Source of the DNA: Couchioplanes caeruleus
GTDB taxonomy: Bacteria > Actinomycetota > Actinomycetes > Mycobacteriales > Micromonosporaceae
Length of the DNA: 64,000 nt
NCBI RefSeq assembly: GCF_003751945.1
Contig: NZ_RJKL01000001.1
Span: 2,046,001 to 2,110,000, forward strand
Direction of reading: 5' to 3'
Positions 26,449 through 35,187 of this stretch are shown here, piece by piece; position 1 is the first letter of the stretch, and the number at the start of each line of letters is the position of its first letter. The translations under genes and the position numbers were made by a program. The notes beneath the pieces are model-generated. The model did not search any database. It saw nothing but the letters and a program-made list of their open reading frames with translations, and was not told the DNA's origin.

Positions 26449-27387
26449 TCAGATCAGGGCGCCCCAGCGGGCGGTGAGCTCGTCCTGCGTCGGCATGGCC
26501 ACCGCGCCGCCGTGGCGTTCGCAGACCAGGCCCGCCACCGCGAGCGCGAAGGTCACGTACTGCTGCCAGCCGGCAACGCCGTCCGGCACGCCTCCGGCGA
26601 GCAGGCGGCGCACGAGGGCGGCCATGACCGAGTCGCCGGCGCCGGTCGCGTCGATCGCGGTGACCGCCGGGGCGTTCAGCATCGCCGACCCGTCCGCCGC
26701 CGCCACGTAGGCACCCTGGGAGCCGCAGGTCACGACCACCGCGCGGGCGCCGAGCCCGAGGATGCGATCGGCGGCCGCCGCCGGAGTCGCGCCGTCCCAC
26801 AGGACGCCGGCGTCCGCGGAGCTGAGCTTCACCAGGTCCGCCGTCGCGAAGAACTCCTCGACCAGGTCGCGCAGGGCGCCGACCGCCGCGGCGTCCGGCA
26901 GGAGCTTCGGGCGTACGTTGGGATCGAAGACCCGCAGCGGACCCGGCACGGACCAGGCCTTGCGGGCCGCCGCCTGGAAGGGCTCGCGCATCAGCGCGAT
27001 GGAGCCGGCGTAGAGCACGTCGGCGCCCGCGACGGTCGCCTCGTCGACGTCCTCCGGGCGCACCAGCGAATACGACGGGGGTTCGCCGTAGAACTGGAAG
27101 GTCGGCTCCGCGCCCTCGAAGGTGGTGACCGCCAGGGTGGTGGGCACCGGCACCCGGGTCGTCGAGGCGGTGCCGACCCCGGTCTGGCGCAGGAACGCGG
27201 CGATCCGGTCGCCGAGCGTGTCGTTGCCGAGCGAGCCGACGTAGCGGACCTCGCCGCCGAGGCGGGTGGCGCCGACCGCCACGTTCAGGGGCGCGCCGCC
27301 GATCGCCTGCCGGTAGATCAGCTCACCGTCACGCACGGTTTCCAGGAGATCCACGAGCGCTTCCCCGAGCACCACCGCGTAACCCAT
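26449..27387 (-). CDS. PfkB family carbohydrate kinase
   Basis: This 312-residue cytoplasmic kinase is probably a fructokinase or related sugar kinase. The first PfkB signature appears in GGAPLNVAVGATRLGGEVRYVG, and the second, with the catalytic Asp, is DATGAGDSVMAALVRRLL near the C-terminus. The start was set at the ATG at 27387, which has GGAGGG 7 bp upstream, instead of a GTG 39 bp earlier. It diverges from the SOD-like lipoprotein gene across a 116-bp gap. No sugar transporter or regulator is adjacent, so the substrate stays open. Confidence 0.9.
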   Translation of the reverse strand: MGYAVVLGEALVDLLETVRDGELIYRQAIGGAPLNVAVGATRLGGEVRYVGSLGNDTLGDRIAAFLRQTGVGTASTTRVPVPTTLAVTTFEGAEPTFQFYGEPPSYSLVRPEDVDEATVAGADVLYAGSIALMREPFQAAARKAWSVPGPLRVFDPNVRPKLLPDAAAVGALRDLVEEFFATADLVKLSSADAGVLWDGATPAAAADRILGLGARAVVVTCGSQGAYVAAADGSAMLNAPAVTAIDATGAGDSVMAALVRRLLAGGVPDGVAGWQQYVTFALAVAGLVCERHGGAVAMPTQDELTARWGALI

Positions 27388-27503
27388 GTACGAGCCCTCC
27401 ACGTTCCACCGCCGTCTGTCCGTCACCCTGCCGCCCGCGGTGGGAGAAAGCTAGCACTCGGCGGATGCTCGCCCGATATGCCGGTTTTTGGCATACTTCG
27501 CCC

Positions 27504-28178
27504 ATGCGCCGTCCTCTGCCGTTCCTCACCGTCGCCCTGGCCGCGCTCGCCGGCTGCTCGGGGACGGGCGGCACCGTCCCCGCCACCACTCCCCCGTCAC
27601 CGCCGCCGGCCGGCACCCCCTGGATCGTCTCCAGCGGCATTCCCGACCCGGACGCCTCGAACCCCCCGCTCCCGACCCCCTCCGGCCAGGCGCCGCTGAC
27701 CGTGGGCACGGCGTCCGGCACCTTCCAGCCCGCCCCGGAGGGCACCCAGGCCATCACCTATGACTCGACGGCGGTTCCGCCGGGTGCGACGGCCCAGGTC
27801 AGCGTCGCCACGACCACCCAGGGGATCCGCGTACGGCTGGCCGTCACGGGCCTGGTCAGCCGCCGGGCGTACGGGGCGCACCTGCACACGAAGACCTGTA
27901 CCTCCGTGCCGGACGACGCCGGCCCGCACTACCAGCACCAGGCGGACCCTTCGCAGCCGTCGGTCGACCCGGCGTTCGCCAACCCTCGCAACGAGGTGTG
28001 GCTGGACTTCACCACCGATCCTCGCGGCGCCGCCACGATCGCGGCGCAGCAGAGCTGGACGTTCGATCCGGTGCGCCCTCCGCGGTCGCTCGTGCTGCAT
28101 GCGCAGCTCACCCGTACCGATCCCGGGAAGGCCGGGACCGCCGGTGCGCGAGTGGCCTGCCTGACCCTGCGCGGCTGA
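27504..28178 (+). CDS. Lipoprotein with Cu/Zn superoxide dismutase-like domain
   Basis: This 224-residue exported lipoprotein has MRRPLPFLTVALAALAGCSG, a lipobox with the acylated Cys at residue 17. A Pro/Thr/Ser-rich linker follows to about residue 85. The C-terminal domain follows the Cu/Zn-SOD pattern: AHLHTKTC (two metal His and the disulfide Cys), HYQHQADP, and RSLVLHAQLTRTDPGKAGTAGARVACLTL at the end with the last copper His and second Cys. Most metal ligands are present, but the usual zinc-loop Asp/His set is not all obvious. Activity as a true dismutase is plausible, not proven. It would sit on the outer face of the membrane. Confidence 0.82.
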   Translation: MRRPLPFLTVALAALAGCSGTGGTVPATTPPSPPPAGTPWIVSSGIPDPDASNPPLPTPSGQAPLTVGTASGTFQPAPEGTQAITYDSTAVPPGATAQVSVATTTQGIRVRLAVTGLVSRRAYGAHLHTKTCTSVPDDAGPHYQHQADPSQPSVDPAFANPRNEVWLDFTTDPRGAATIAAQQSWTFDPVRPPRSLVLHAQLTRTDPGKAGTAGARVACLTLRG

Positions 28179-28286
28179 ATGTCGCCGATCACGCCGCGCT
28201 TCGCCCGCCGAGGCACTCCGCCCGCGAAATCCGTCGCACCGAGGCGGTAACGTCAGGGACGCCACGCGGGAGAAGGGAGAGCCACC

Positions 28287-29756
28287 ATGGCCGAGCAAGG
28301 CGAGAGCACGACGGCGGCGAAGACGGAATCGCACGACCCCGACTTCCCCGAGGCGTTCCTGCAATTCATGCGCAGCGGCTGGCGGGAGGACGCGCTCGAC
28401 GTCACCGCCCGGCCCGAGGCGCCCCACTACGCCAAGCGCCGCGCGGCGCTCTCCGACGCCTTCCCCGGCGAGACGCTGATCATCCCCACCGGCAACGAGA
28501 AGGTGCGCGCCAACGACACCGACTACCCGTTCCGGCCCGGCAGCGACTTCGTCTACCTGACCGGCGACAGCGACCCCGACGGCGTGCTGGTCCTGCGCCC
28601 CAGCGGCTCGGGCCACGACGCGGTCCTCTACACCCACGACCGCAACTCCAAGGCGACCGACGCCTTCTTCCGCAGCCGCAACGGCGAACTGTGGGTCGGT
28701 CGCCGGCACACCCTCGGCGAGAAGTCGGCCGAGCTGGGCATCGAGACCGCGTCCTACACCGGGCTCGGCCGGGCGCTGGCCGACTGCGCGCCGGGCCGCA
28801 CCCGGGTGCTGCGCGGGCTCGACGCCGCCGTCGATCGGGCCGTGCTGCCCTACGACCCCGACCCTGCGCTCCGGCGTGACCGGGCCCTCGCCAGCGTGAT
28901 CTCCGAGCTCAAGCTGGTCAAGGACGAGTGGGAGATCGCCCAGCTCCAGGAGGCGATCGACGCGACGGTCCGCGGCTTCGAGGACGTGGCGCGCATCCTG
29001 CCCGCCGACCGCGGCGTCAAGGAGCGCCTGCTGGAGGGCGTCTTCGCGCTGCGCGCCCGCACGGACGGCAACGACGTCGGCTACGGCAGCATCGTCGGCG
29101 CCGGGGCGCACGCGACGATCCTGCACTGGGTCCGCAACACCGGCGTCACCGTCCCGGGCGAGCTGCTGCTCATGGACATGGGCGTCGAGGCCCGCTCGTT
29201 CTACACCGCCGACGTCACCCGCACCGTCCCGGTCTCCGGCACCTTCACGCCGCTGCAACGCCAGGTCTACGACATCGTGCACGCCTCGCAGCAGGCCGGC
29301 ATGGACGCGATCAAGCCCGGCGTGAAGTTCCACGACGTCCACCAGACCTGCATGCGCGTGCTCGCCGAGGGCCTGCACGACCTGGGCCTGCTGCCGGTCA
29401 GCGTCGACGAGGCGATGTCCGAGCAGTCCACGGTCTACCGCCGCTGGACGCTGCACGGCTTCGGCCACATGCTCGGCATCGACGTCCACGACTGCTCGGC
29501 CGCCCGGAAGGAAACCTACCGCGACGGCCCGCTCCAGGAGGGCTACGTCCTGACCGTCGAGCCGGGTCTCTACTTCCAGCCCGAGGACGACCTGGTCCCC
29601 GAGGAGCTCCGCGGCGTCGGCGTCCGCATCGAGGACGACGTCCTGGTCACCGCCGACGGCTGCCGCAACCTGTCGGCCGGCCTGCCCCGCTCCTCCGCCG
29701 AGGTGGAGTCCTGGCTGGTCGCGCAGCGAGAGGCCGGCCCCCGCCTCCCGGAGTGA
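28287..29756 (+). CDS. pepP: Xaa-Pro aminopeptidase (aminopeptidase P family, M24B)
   Basis: This 489-residue metallopeptidase removes an N-terminal residue preceding proline. The N-terminal creatinase-like domain (about 35-200) includes RANDTDYPFRPGSDFVYLTGD. The C-terminal pita-bread domain has the dinuclear metal ligands: LLLMDMGVEARSFYTADVTRTVPV (two Asp), HGFGHMLGIDVHDC (His), VLTVEPGLYF (Glu) and RGVGVRIEDDVLV (Glu). A strong GGGAGA site precedes the ATG. The first 20 residues are a hydrophilic extension. It is a single gene followed by a hairpin terminator. Confidence 0.94.
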   Translation: MAEQGESTTAAKTESHDPDFPEAFLQFMRSGWREDALDVTARPEAPHYAKRRAALSDAFPGETLIIPTGNEKVRANDTDYPFRPGSDFVYLTGDSDPDGVLVLRPSGSGHDAVLYTHDRNSKATDAFFRSRNGELWVGRRHTLGEKSAELGIETASYTGLGRALADCAPGRTRVLRGLDAAVDRAVLPYDPDPALRRDRALASVISELKLVKDEWEIAQLQEAIDATVRGFEDVARILPADRGVKERLLEGVFALRARTDGNDVGYGSIVGAGAHATILHWVRNTGVTVPGELLLMDMGVEARSFYTADVTRTVPVSGTFTPLQRQVYDIVHASQQAGMDAIKPGVKFHDVHQTCMRVLAEGLHDLGLLPVSVDEAMSEQSTVYRRWTLHGFGHMLGIDVHDCSAARKETYRDGPLQEGYVLTVEPGLYFQPEDDLVPEELRGVGVRIEDDVLVTADGCRNLSAGLPRSSAEVESWLVAQREAGPRLPE

Positions 29757-29810
29757 TCCGGCGGCCCTCGCCGACGCCGGCCCCGCCCGGCTCTCGCCGA
29801 CGCAAGCCCC

Positions 29811-29837
29811 GGCCCGGCTCCCGCACGGGGCCGGGCC
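29811..29837 (+). terminator. Hairpin terminator after aminopeptidase P gene
   Basis: ggcccggctcc (29811-29821) pairs with ggggccgggcc (29827-29837) in an 11-bp GC-rich stem with one G-U pair and a 5-nt loop. It is 55 bp after the stop codon. The surrounding 216 bp up to the deacetylase gene contains no gene. Confidence 0.65.
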
Positions 29838-29973
29838 GCTGGTCAGCCCGGCCTCGCACCCGGCGTGCACACCGACACTCACCGTGGCTGTCCACCGCCG
29901 GTCCGGGGCGCCGAGGGCACTTCCTCGTCTCCCCCGCCGCACCGGCCTAAGCGCGTGCCTCCCCGTGGGGCGG

Positions 29974-31416
29974 TCAGCTCATCACCTCGCCGACCGTACG
30001 GACTTCCATGCCCCGAACCTTGATTGCCCGCATGATCTTCGCGAAGTCGTCCCGATGGCACTCGGAGCTGTTCGCCGGTGTCGTCGTGACGACCCGGTGG
30101 AAGCAGAGGATGAGCCAGCCACCGGCGTACTGGGCGCGGTCGAGCAGGCCACCCGGGCCGATCAGGGTGTCCGGGTTCGACATCCCCTTCTGTGTGGAGC
30201 TGATGCCGGTAAGGGAGCGCAGCCGCATCGGCATCGGCGGCGGGGTGCACTCCCGGTTGTCCTCGGCGAGGATCGACCGGCCGGTAGAGAAGTAACGCTG
30301 CACGATCGCCTCGACGCTGTGGCCGTCGGTCGTCTTCCCGAACTGGCCGCCGGGATAGGCGAACGAGTCGCTGTGGAAGTTGTTCTCCCTCATCCAGCCG
30401 CGCAGCGCGCCGGCGTCCTTGTCGACCACCTCAGCGCTCACACCGCTGTAGCGGGCGGCATGCACGGCGCCTTCATAGGAGTGCCCGGCCACCTCCCACC
30501 CGGACAGGTTCTGCGCCGCCCGCAGCTGGTCCGTCGTGAACTTGCCGCCCGTGTTGATCTGGTCGGCGATCGTGTACGTGGTTCCGCGAAAGTCGTATTT
30601 GTCCATCAGCGGACGGCCGTTGGTGAAAACGTCCTGCCACGAGTCGTCGAAGGTGATTGACACCAGCCCGTTGGAATAGGTGGAGTTGGTGTCCGGGACG
30701 ATCTCGACCGCCTGGAGCCGGACGGTGCACGGGCCCGTGCCGGCGTCGATCACCGAGAACCGCATGTCGGTGAACCCGGCCTGGACGGAGGGCACACGGA
30801 CCGCATTGATCTTGTACGTCCCGCTGGAGGCGTTGAGGTCACCCCACTGCAGGGTGACCGCCACCCATTCGCCGGACTGCACCCAGTTCTGCTTGTTCGA
30901 GTGCGTGTGCACCCGCCACCGGAAGGCGTTGGCCAGGCCGGACGTACCGACGTAGAAGTTGATCCAGCGCAGCTTGTTCACGTCGGACACCTTGAAGATC
31001 AGGCGGATGGCCTTACCCTTCAGGTTCACCGCTGGGCCGCCCAGCCGCTCCACGCTGGCCTGGTCGGCATTGGTCCCGTCCTCGCCCGCCTTCCCGGCGG
31101 TGGTCAGCGAAACCGACTGCGTGCCGCGTACGAACTCGGTGGTGTCGTCGAGGATGACCTTCTCGACGTTGCCGCCGGTGGCGGTCCAGCCATGGCCCTT
31201 CTGGAAGTTCTGCGACCAGGACGCCGGAGTCAATGCCGCAACGGAGAAGGGCGCGCTGAGCCACACGGGGCGGGCCGATCCGCTGTTGAAGATCCTGGTA
31301 CCCAGTATGGTGGCACCGGCCCCGGCGACCACCGCGCCAGCTCCGACCGCACTCGCCTTGAGCAGGGATCGCCGCGACGGGGTTCGGTGGGACGTGCGCC
31401 GTACTGGATCACTCAT
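29974..31416 (-). CDS. TAT-exported polysaccharide deacetylase family protein
   Basis: This 480-residue protein begins with SRRSLLKASAVGAGAVVAG, a twin-arginine signal. Residues 55-235 form a beta-rich domain resembling a carbohydrate-binding jelly roll (VRGTQSVSLTT ... IRLIFKVSDVNKLRWINFYVG). The C-terminal half is a NodB-type deacetylase: SITFDDSWQDVFTNG (two metal/catalytic Asp), EVAGHSYEG (metal His), SFAYPGGQFG and WLILCFHRV. It would remove acetyl groups from a cell-wall or environmental polysaccharide. The start is the ATG at 31416; upstream residues in the same frame are antisense to the transposase remnant and are not accepted. Confidence 0.87.
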   Translation of the reverse strand: MSDPVRRTSHRTPSRRSLLKASAVGAGAVVAGAGATILGTRIFNSGSARPVWLSAPFSVAALTPASWSQNFQKGHGWTATGGNVEKVILDDTTEFVRGTQSVSLTTAGKAGEDGTNADQASVERLGGPAVNLKGKAIRLIFKVSDVNKLRWINFYVGTSGLANAFRWRVHTHSNKQNWVQSGEWVAVTLQWGDLNASSGTYKINAVRVPSVQAGFTDMRFSVIDAGTGPCTVRLQAVEIVPDTNSTYSNGLVSITFDDSWQDVFTNGRPLMDKYDFRGTTYTIADQINTGGKFTTDQLRAAQNLSGWEVAGHSYEGAVHAARYSGVSAEVVDKDAGALRGWMRENNFHSDSFAYPGGQFGKTTDGHSVEAIVQRYFSTGRSILAEDNRECTPPPMPMRLRSLTGISSTQKGMSNPDTLIGPGGLLDRAQYAGGWLILCFHRVVTTTPANSSECHRDDFAKIMRAIKVRGMEVRTVGEVMS

Positions 31417-31982
31417 GGCCGCCACATTAGTACCCGGTCGACCGGCAGGAGATCCCGGTGCTAGTGGCCCCCCTTTCACGATCTGGGCCTGTAGTACAAG
31501 GCTTACCGACAGCGATGAAGAACCGTCGATCGCCTCGGCGAACTGGTCGTTTCCGGGCGCCGCGCCCTTGCCGCCGGCGCGCAGCGGATCGGCATTGTCG
31601 ATCGACCCCGGGGCGGACTGGAACCCAGGCCCTGTGCAGGTGGAGAGCAACCAGCCGACCCTGTTCGAACAACTCGAACGGCTGCCCTGGCGCAGATCCC
31701 GGCCGGTGACCGGACGCGCGACCGCGGTCACGGCCGATCCGAGACACGCACCGTCGAAGCCGTCACCGTCGCCGCGCCCGGCGGCATCGGATTGCCGCAC
31801 GCCGAGCAGGCCGTACGGATCACCCGAACCGCCGTCGAGGCCGACCTCCATCACGAGTTAATTTCTTGCGGGCTACGGAAGAATTTACATGGGCAAGGCA
31901 TCGGTAACCGTCACTTAACGACATGCGGCGAGACTCCCCTGCGGCCGTGGGAACACCGCGGCCGCGCAGAGGGGGTAGATCG
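31417..31982. other. Intergenic region holding a decayed transposase
   Basis: This 566-bp gap lies between the deacetylase (minus) and subtilase (plus) genes. Its middle carries the ISAs1-type fragment listed separately. The last 120 bp, with AT-richer stretches (ttaatttcttg, gaatttac), is the likely promoter zone of the protease. The first 200 bp shows nothing clear. Confidence 0.55.
31639..31861 (+). pseudogene. ISAs1-family transposase fragment with frameshift
   Basis: Two frames together recall the central part of an ISAs1-type transposase. The first reads VESNQPTLFEQLERLPW (from 31639), matching the usual KANQPTL...LPW region. After a frameshift near 31692 the second reads IPAGDRTRDRGHGRSETRT and then VTVAAPGGIGLPHAEQAVRITRT to about 31840, matching the R-D-R-G-H-G and LPHA-Q-V-R-TR motifs. 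No N- or C-terminal parts, terminal inverted repeats or target duplications were found. It is an old remnant. Confidence 0.7.
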
Positions 31983-34478
31983 TTGTCTGTCCACCGCCGG
32001 CCGGGAAGTGCGCTTGTTGCGGCGCTCGTCCTGGCGTTGACCACCGTCGCGGTGCCCGCATACGCGGCCTCCGGCGACTCCAAACTCGAGCCGGAGCTGC
32101 GTGCCCAGCTCGCGGAGAACCGCAGCACCACCTTCTGGGTGGTGCTCAGGGATCGGGCCGACCTGGGCCCGGCCCGGCGCGCCGCCCGCGACGAGCGGGC
32201 CGCCCGCGTGTACCGGGCCGCCACCGAGCACGCCGCGCGCAGCCAGGCTCCGGTACGCGCGCTGCTGGCGTCCCGCGGGGCGCGCTTCACGCCGTACTGG
32301 ATCGCCAACACCATCCGGGTCACGGGGGACGCCCGCCTTGCTGCGGCCGTCGCCGAACGGCCCGAGGTCAGCCGGGTGCTCGCGGACAAGGTGGTCCCGC
32401 TGCCCAAGCTGACGCCCGCCGCCACGCTCCCCCGCGTCCGCAGCGGCACGCAGAATGCCGAGTGGAACCTCGCTCGCGTCCAGGCGCCGCGGGTGTGGGA
32501 CGACATGAGCGTCCGCGGCGACGGGGTCATCGTCGCCACCGTCGACACCGGCGTGCAGTACGACCACCCGGCGCTGGCCGCGAGCTACCGGGGCCGGGCG
32601 GCGGACGGCACGCTCCAGCACGACTACTCCTGGTTCGACCCGACCGGCCTGTGCGTGGACGGCGTACCGTGCGACAACGCCGGGCACGGCACCCACACGA
32701 CCGGCACGATGGTCGGTCTCGACGGCGACCATGCGATCGGCGTGGCGCCCGGCGCCCGGTGGATCGCCGCCAAGGGTTGCGAGTCGCATGCCTGCTCCAC
32801 CGCCTCGCTGCTCGCCGCCGGCCAGTGGATCGTCGCGCCGACCGACCGGGCCGGGAACATCCCGCGGCCCGACCTCGCCCCCGACGTGGTGAACAACTCC
32901 TGGGGCGGCTGGGGGTTCGACCCCTGGTACTCGCAGATCGTCGACGCGTGGCTGGCGGCCGGCATCTTCCCGGCCTTCTCCAACGGCAACGCCGGGCCCG
33001 GGTGTGCCAGCGCCGGCTCTCCGGGCAACTACACCGCGGCGTACGCCAGCGGCGCCCACGACGCGGCCGGCGCGATCGCCTCCTTCTCCAGCCGGGGTGG
33101 CGGCCAGGACGACACCGTCAAGCCCGACATCGCCGCGCCCGGGGTCGACGTCGTCTCCAGCGTTCCCGGCGGATATGCCAGCTTCAGCGGGACCTCGATG
33201 GCGTCGCCGCACACCGCGGCGACGGTCGCCCTGCTCTGGTCGGCGGTGCCGGGCCTGCGACGCGACGTCGCCACGACCCGGCAGGTGCTCGACGCCACCG
33301 CCACGGACACCGACGACACGTCGTGCGGCGGCACCCCGGCCGACAACCATGTGTACGGCGAGGGCCGGCTCGACGCGTACGCGGCGGTGTCCGGGGCCCG
33401 GCAGCCGTCCGGCGTGCTCATCGGCACCGTGATGGCGGAGGGCGCCGCACTGTCCGGGGCGACGGTCTCCGTCTCCGGCCCGGTGGCGCGGCAGGGCACC
33501 GCCGGGGCCGACGGCGCATACCGGCTGGCGCTCCTTCCGCCGGGCACCTACGAGGCCACCGTCACCCGGTACGGCTACCGCGCCACCACCCGTACGGTGG
33601 TCGTCGATGCCGGGGAGACCGCCCGGCTCGACGCGACCCTCGACCCTGCACCGGTCGCGACCCTGACCGGGACGGTGACCGGTGCGCAGGGGCCGGTGGC
33701 CGGCGCGACGGTCAGGTTCGCCGGCACGCCCGCGGCCACCCGGACCGACGCGGACGGCCGGTTCGGCCTGACCGCGCCGACGGGCCGGTACGACCTGCGG
33801 GTGGAGCCGCGCGACGGCTGCGACGGCGTCCGTACCCGCGGCGTCGACTTCACCGCCGACATGTCGGTCGACCTCACGCTGCCGGCCCACCGCGACGCCT
33901 ACGGGTACTCGTGCGGGGCGACCACCGGCGGCTACGCCGAGGGCACCCGACGGCTGGAGCCGGACGTTCCCGACGACGGAACGGCCCGGATCGACCTGCC
34001 GTTCCCGATGACGTACTACGGGCATCCGCAGTCGGCGGCGTGGGTGTCGACCAACGGCCAGATCGCGTTCGGCGGGCCGGAGACCGCGTTCACCAACCTC
34101 GCCATCCCGGACCCGCTGCCACCCAACCACATGATCTCCGCGTTCTGGGACGACCTCTACGTCGACGAGCTGGGCGGCATCTACACCGGGATCGGCACCG
34201 ACACGGTGGTCATCGAGTGGCGCAACGTGCGGTTCTACGGTGACCCGTCGCAGCGCATCTCGATCAGCGTGGTGCTCGGCCGCGACGGCACGATCGCCGT
34301 GCACCACCGGGGCCTGCAGGGTGCCCTCTCCGACGGCGGCAGCGCCACCATCGGCATCGAGAACGCCGACGGCACGGACGGGTTGCAGTTCTCGTACGGC
34401 GCCGGCGTGGTCAGCGAGGGCGGCGGCGTGATCTTCCGCCCGCCCGGCGCCCCGGGTCCGCGGGTCCTCGGCCGCTGA
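31983..34478 (+). CDS. Secreted subtilisin-like serine protease (S8)
   Basis: This 831-residue exported protease has a signal peptide ending at VPAYA and an I9-type inhibitory prodomain (STTFWVVLRDRADL...). The subtilase domain has its triad intact: VATVDTGVQYDHPAL, GHGTHTTGTM and SGTSMASPH. Then come two CarboxypepD_reg-like beta modules (GTVMAEGAALSGATVSV and GTVTGAQGPVAGATVRF) and a C-terminal beta domain of about 190 residues with AAWVSTNGQIAFGG. The start is uncertain. A TTG at 31983 follows AGAGGGGG at an ideal 7 bp and yields a normal signal peptide. An ATG at 31923 has no ribosome-binding site and would add 20 residues. Confidence 0.9.
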   Translation: MSVHRRPGSALVAALVLALTTVAVPAYAASGDSKLEPELRAQLAENRSTTFWVVLRDRADLGPARRAARDERAARVYRAATEHAARSQAPVRALLASRGARFTPYWIANTIRVTGDARLAAAVAERPEVSRVLADKVVPLPKLTPAATLPRVRSGTQNAEWNLARVQAPRVWDDMSVRGDGVIVATVDTGVQYDHPALAASYRGRAADGTLQHDYSWFDPTGLCVDGVPCDNAGHGTHTTGTMVGLDGDHAIGVAPGARWIAAKGCESHACSTASLLAAGQWIVAPTDRAGNIPRPDLAPDVVNNSWGGWGFDPWYSQIVDAWLAAGIFPAFSNGNAGPGCASAGSPGNYTAAYASGAHDAAGAIASFSSRGGGQDDTVKPDIAAPGVDVVSSVPGGYASFSGTSMASPHTAATVALLWSAVPGLRRDVATTRQVLDATATDTDDTSCGGTPADNHVYGEGRLDAYAAVSGARQPSGVLIGTVMAEGAALSGATVSVSGPVARQGTAGADGAYRLALLPPGTYEATVTRYGYRATTRTVVVDAGETARLDATLDPAPVATLTGTVTGAQGPVAGATVRFAGTPAATRTDADGRFGLTAPTGRYDLRVEPRDGCDGVRTRGVDFTADMSVDLTLPAHRDAYGYSCGATTGGYAEGTRRLEPDVPDDGTARIDLPFPMTYYGHPQSAAWVSTNGQIAFGGPETAFTNLAIPDPLPPNHMISAFWDDLYVDELGGIYTGIGTDTVVIEWRNVRFYGDPSQRISISVVLGRDGTIAVHHRGLQGALSDGGSATIGIENADGTDGLQFSYGAGVVSEGGGVIFRPPGAPGPRVLGR

Positions 34479-34483
34479 AAGAC

Positions 34484-34521
34484 GACCGCCCCCGGCCGGA
34501 CCGTGCCGGTCGGGGGCGGTC
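34484..34521. terminator. Strong hairpin between convergent protease and secreted-protein genes
   Basis: gaccgcccccggccgg (34484-34499) pairs with ccggtcgggggcggtc (34506-34521) over 16 bp with one G-U pair and a 6-nt loop. It begins 5 bp after the protease stop and can also end transcription of the minus-strand gene at 34543. Confidence 0.9.
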
Positions 34522-34542
34522 CCCGCGTCGCCTACGCCGGCG

Positions 34543-35055
34543 TCAGCCGCGACGGGTCCACTCGGGAGCGCTGCCCGTGAACCGCTTGACCGGGTCTCCG
34601 TTGGCGGAGATCGCGTACGCAGGCGCGCCCCCGTCGGAGAATCCGTGGAGGGTGATCGACTGCATGTTCCAGTTGTCGTTGGTCTCGAAGGTGCCGTTGT
34701 GGGAGATCATCCGCACCCTGATGCCGGTCACGGAGCAGCTGTTCACGTGCCAGTTGGTGTTCTGGTACGAGATCGAGTACGTACGGTTGCTCCAGTTCGG
34801 GATCCCACCCCACACGTGCTGGAGCTCCGTGTCGCCACCGGGCGTGCCGGTCAGCCACACGACGACCTCCGAGTTGTGCCGCAGGTCGTCACCCCCGGAC
34901 CCGAGGGTCAGGGTGAAGGCGCGCATCTCGGCACAGGCGCCGATGCGACCCGCCTGGGCGGGTGAGGCGGTGGCGGCGAATCCCGCGGTGACGAGCAGAG
35001 CGGCGGTGACCCCGGTGATCGCGCGCTTCAGTGCCCGTACGGATTGCATGGCCAT
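34543..35055 (-). CDS. Small secreted protein of unknown function
   Basis: This 170-residue exported protein has a signal peptide (RAITGVTAALLVTAGFAATA, cleavage at AQA). The 130-residue mature part is beta-rich and begins CAEMRAFTLTLGSGGDDLRHNSEVVVWL, with a second Cys in NSCSVTGIRVRM that could form a disulfide with the first. The pattern TLGSGGDDLRHNSEV recalls calcium- or sugar-binding beta-sandwich proteins, but no family is recognised with confidence. Many aromatic residues (WGGIPNWSNRTYSISYQNTNWHV in part) suit carbohydrate or glycan contact. The ATG has AGGATC-type spacing upstream. No operon partner. Confidence 0.75.
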   Translation of the reverse strand: MAMQSVRALKRAITGVTAALLVTAGFAATASPAQAGRIGACAEMRAFTLTLGSGGDDLRHNSEVVVWLTGTPGGDTELQHVWGGIPNWSNRTYSISYQNTNWHVNSCSVTGIRVRMISHNGTFETNDNWNMQSITLHGFSDGGAPAYAISANGDPVKRFTGSAPEWTRRG

Positions 35056-35187
35056 GGTGGAGATCCTTTCGTTGCCGGCCCTCGTTGCCGGACGTGCCGT
35101 TGACGATCGGGCCCACGGAGCTCGGCCGGAAAGGGGTGGCGGGGTTATCCGGACGAGCCCGGACGGCTGCCGGACCAGGTGGGACGG

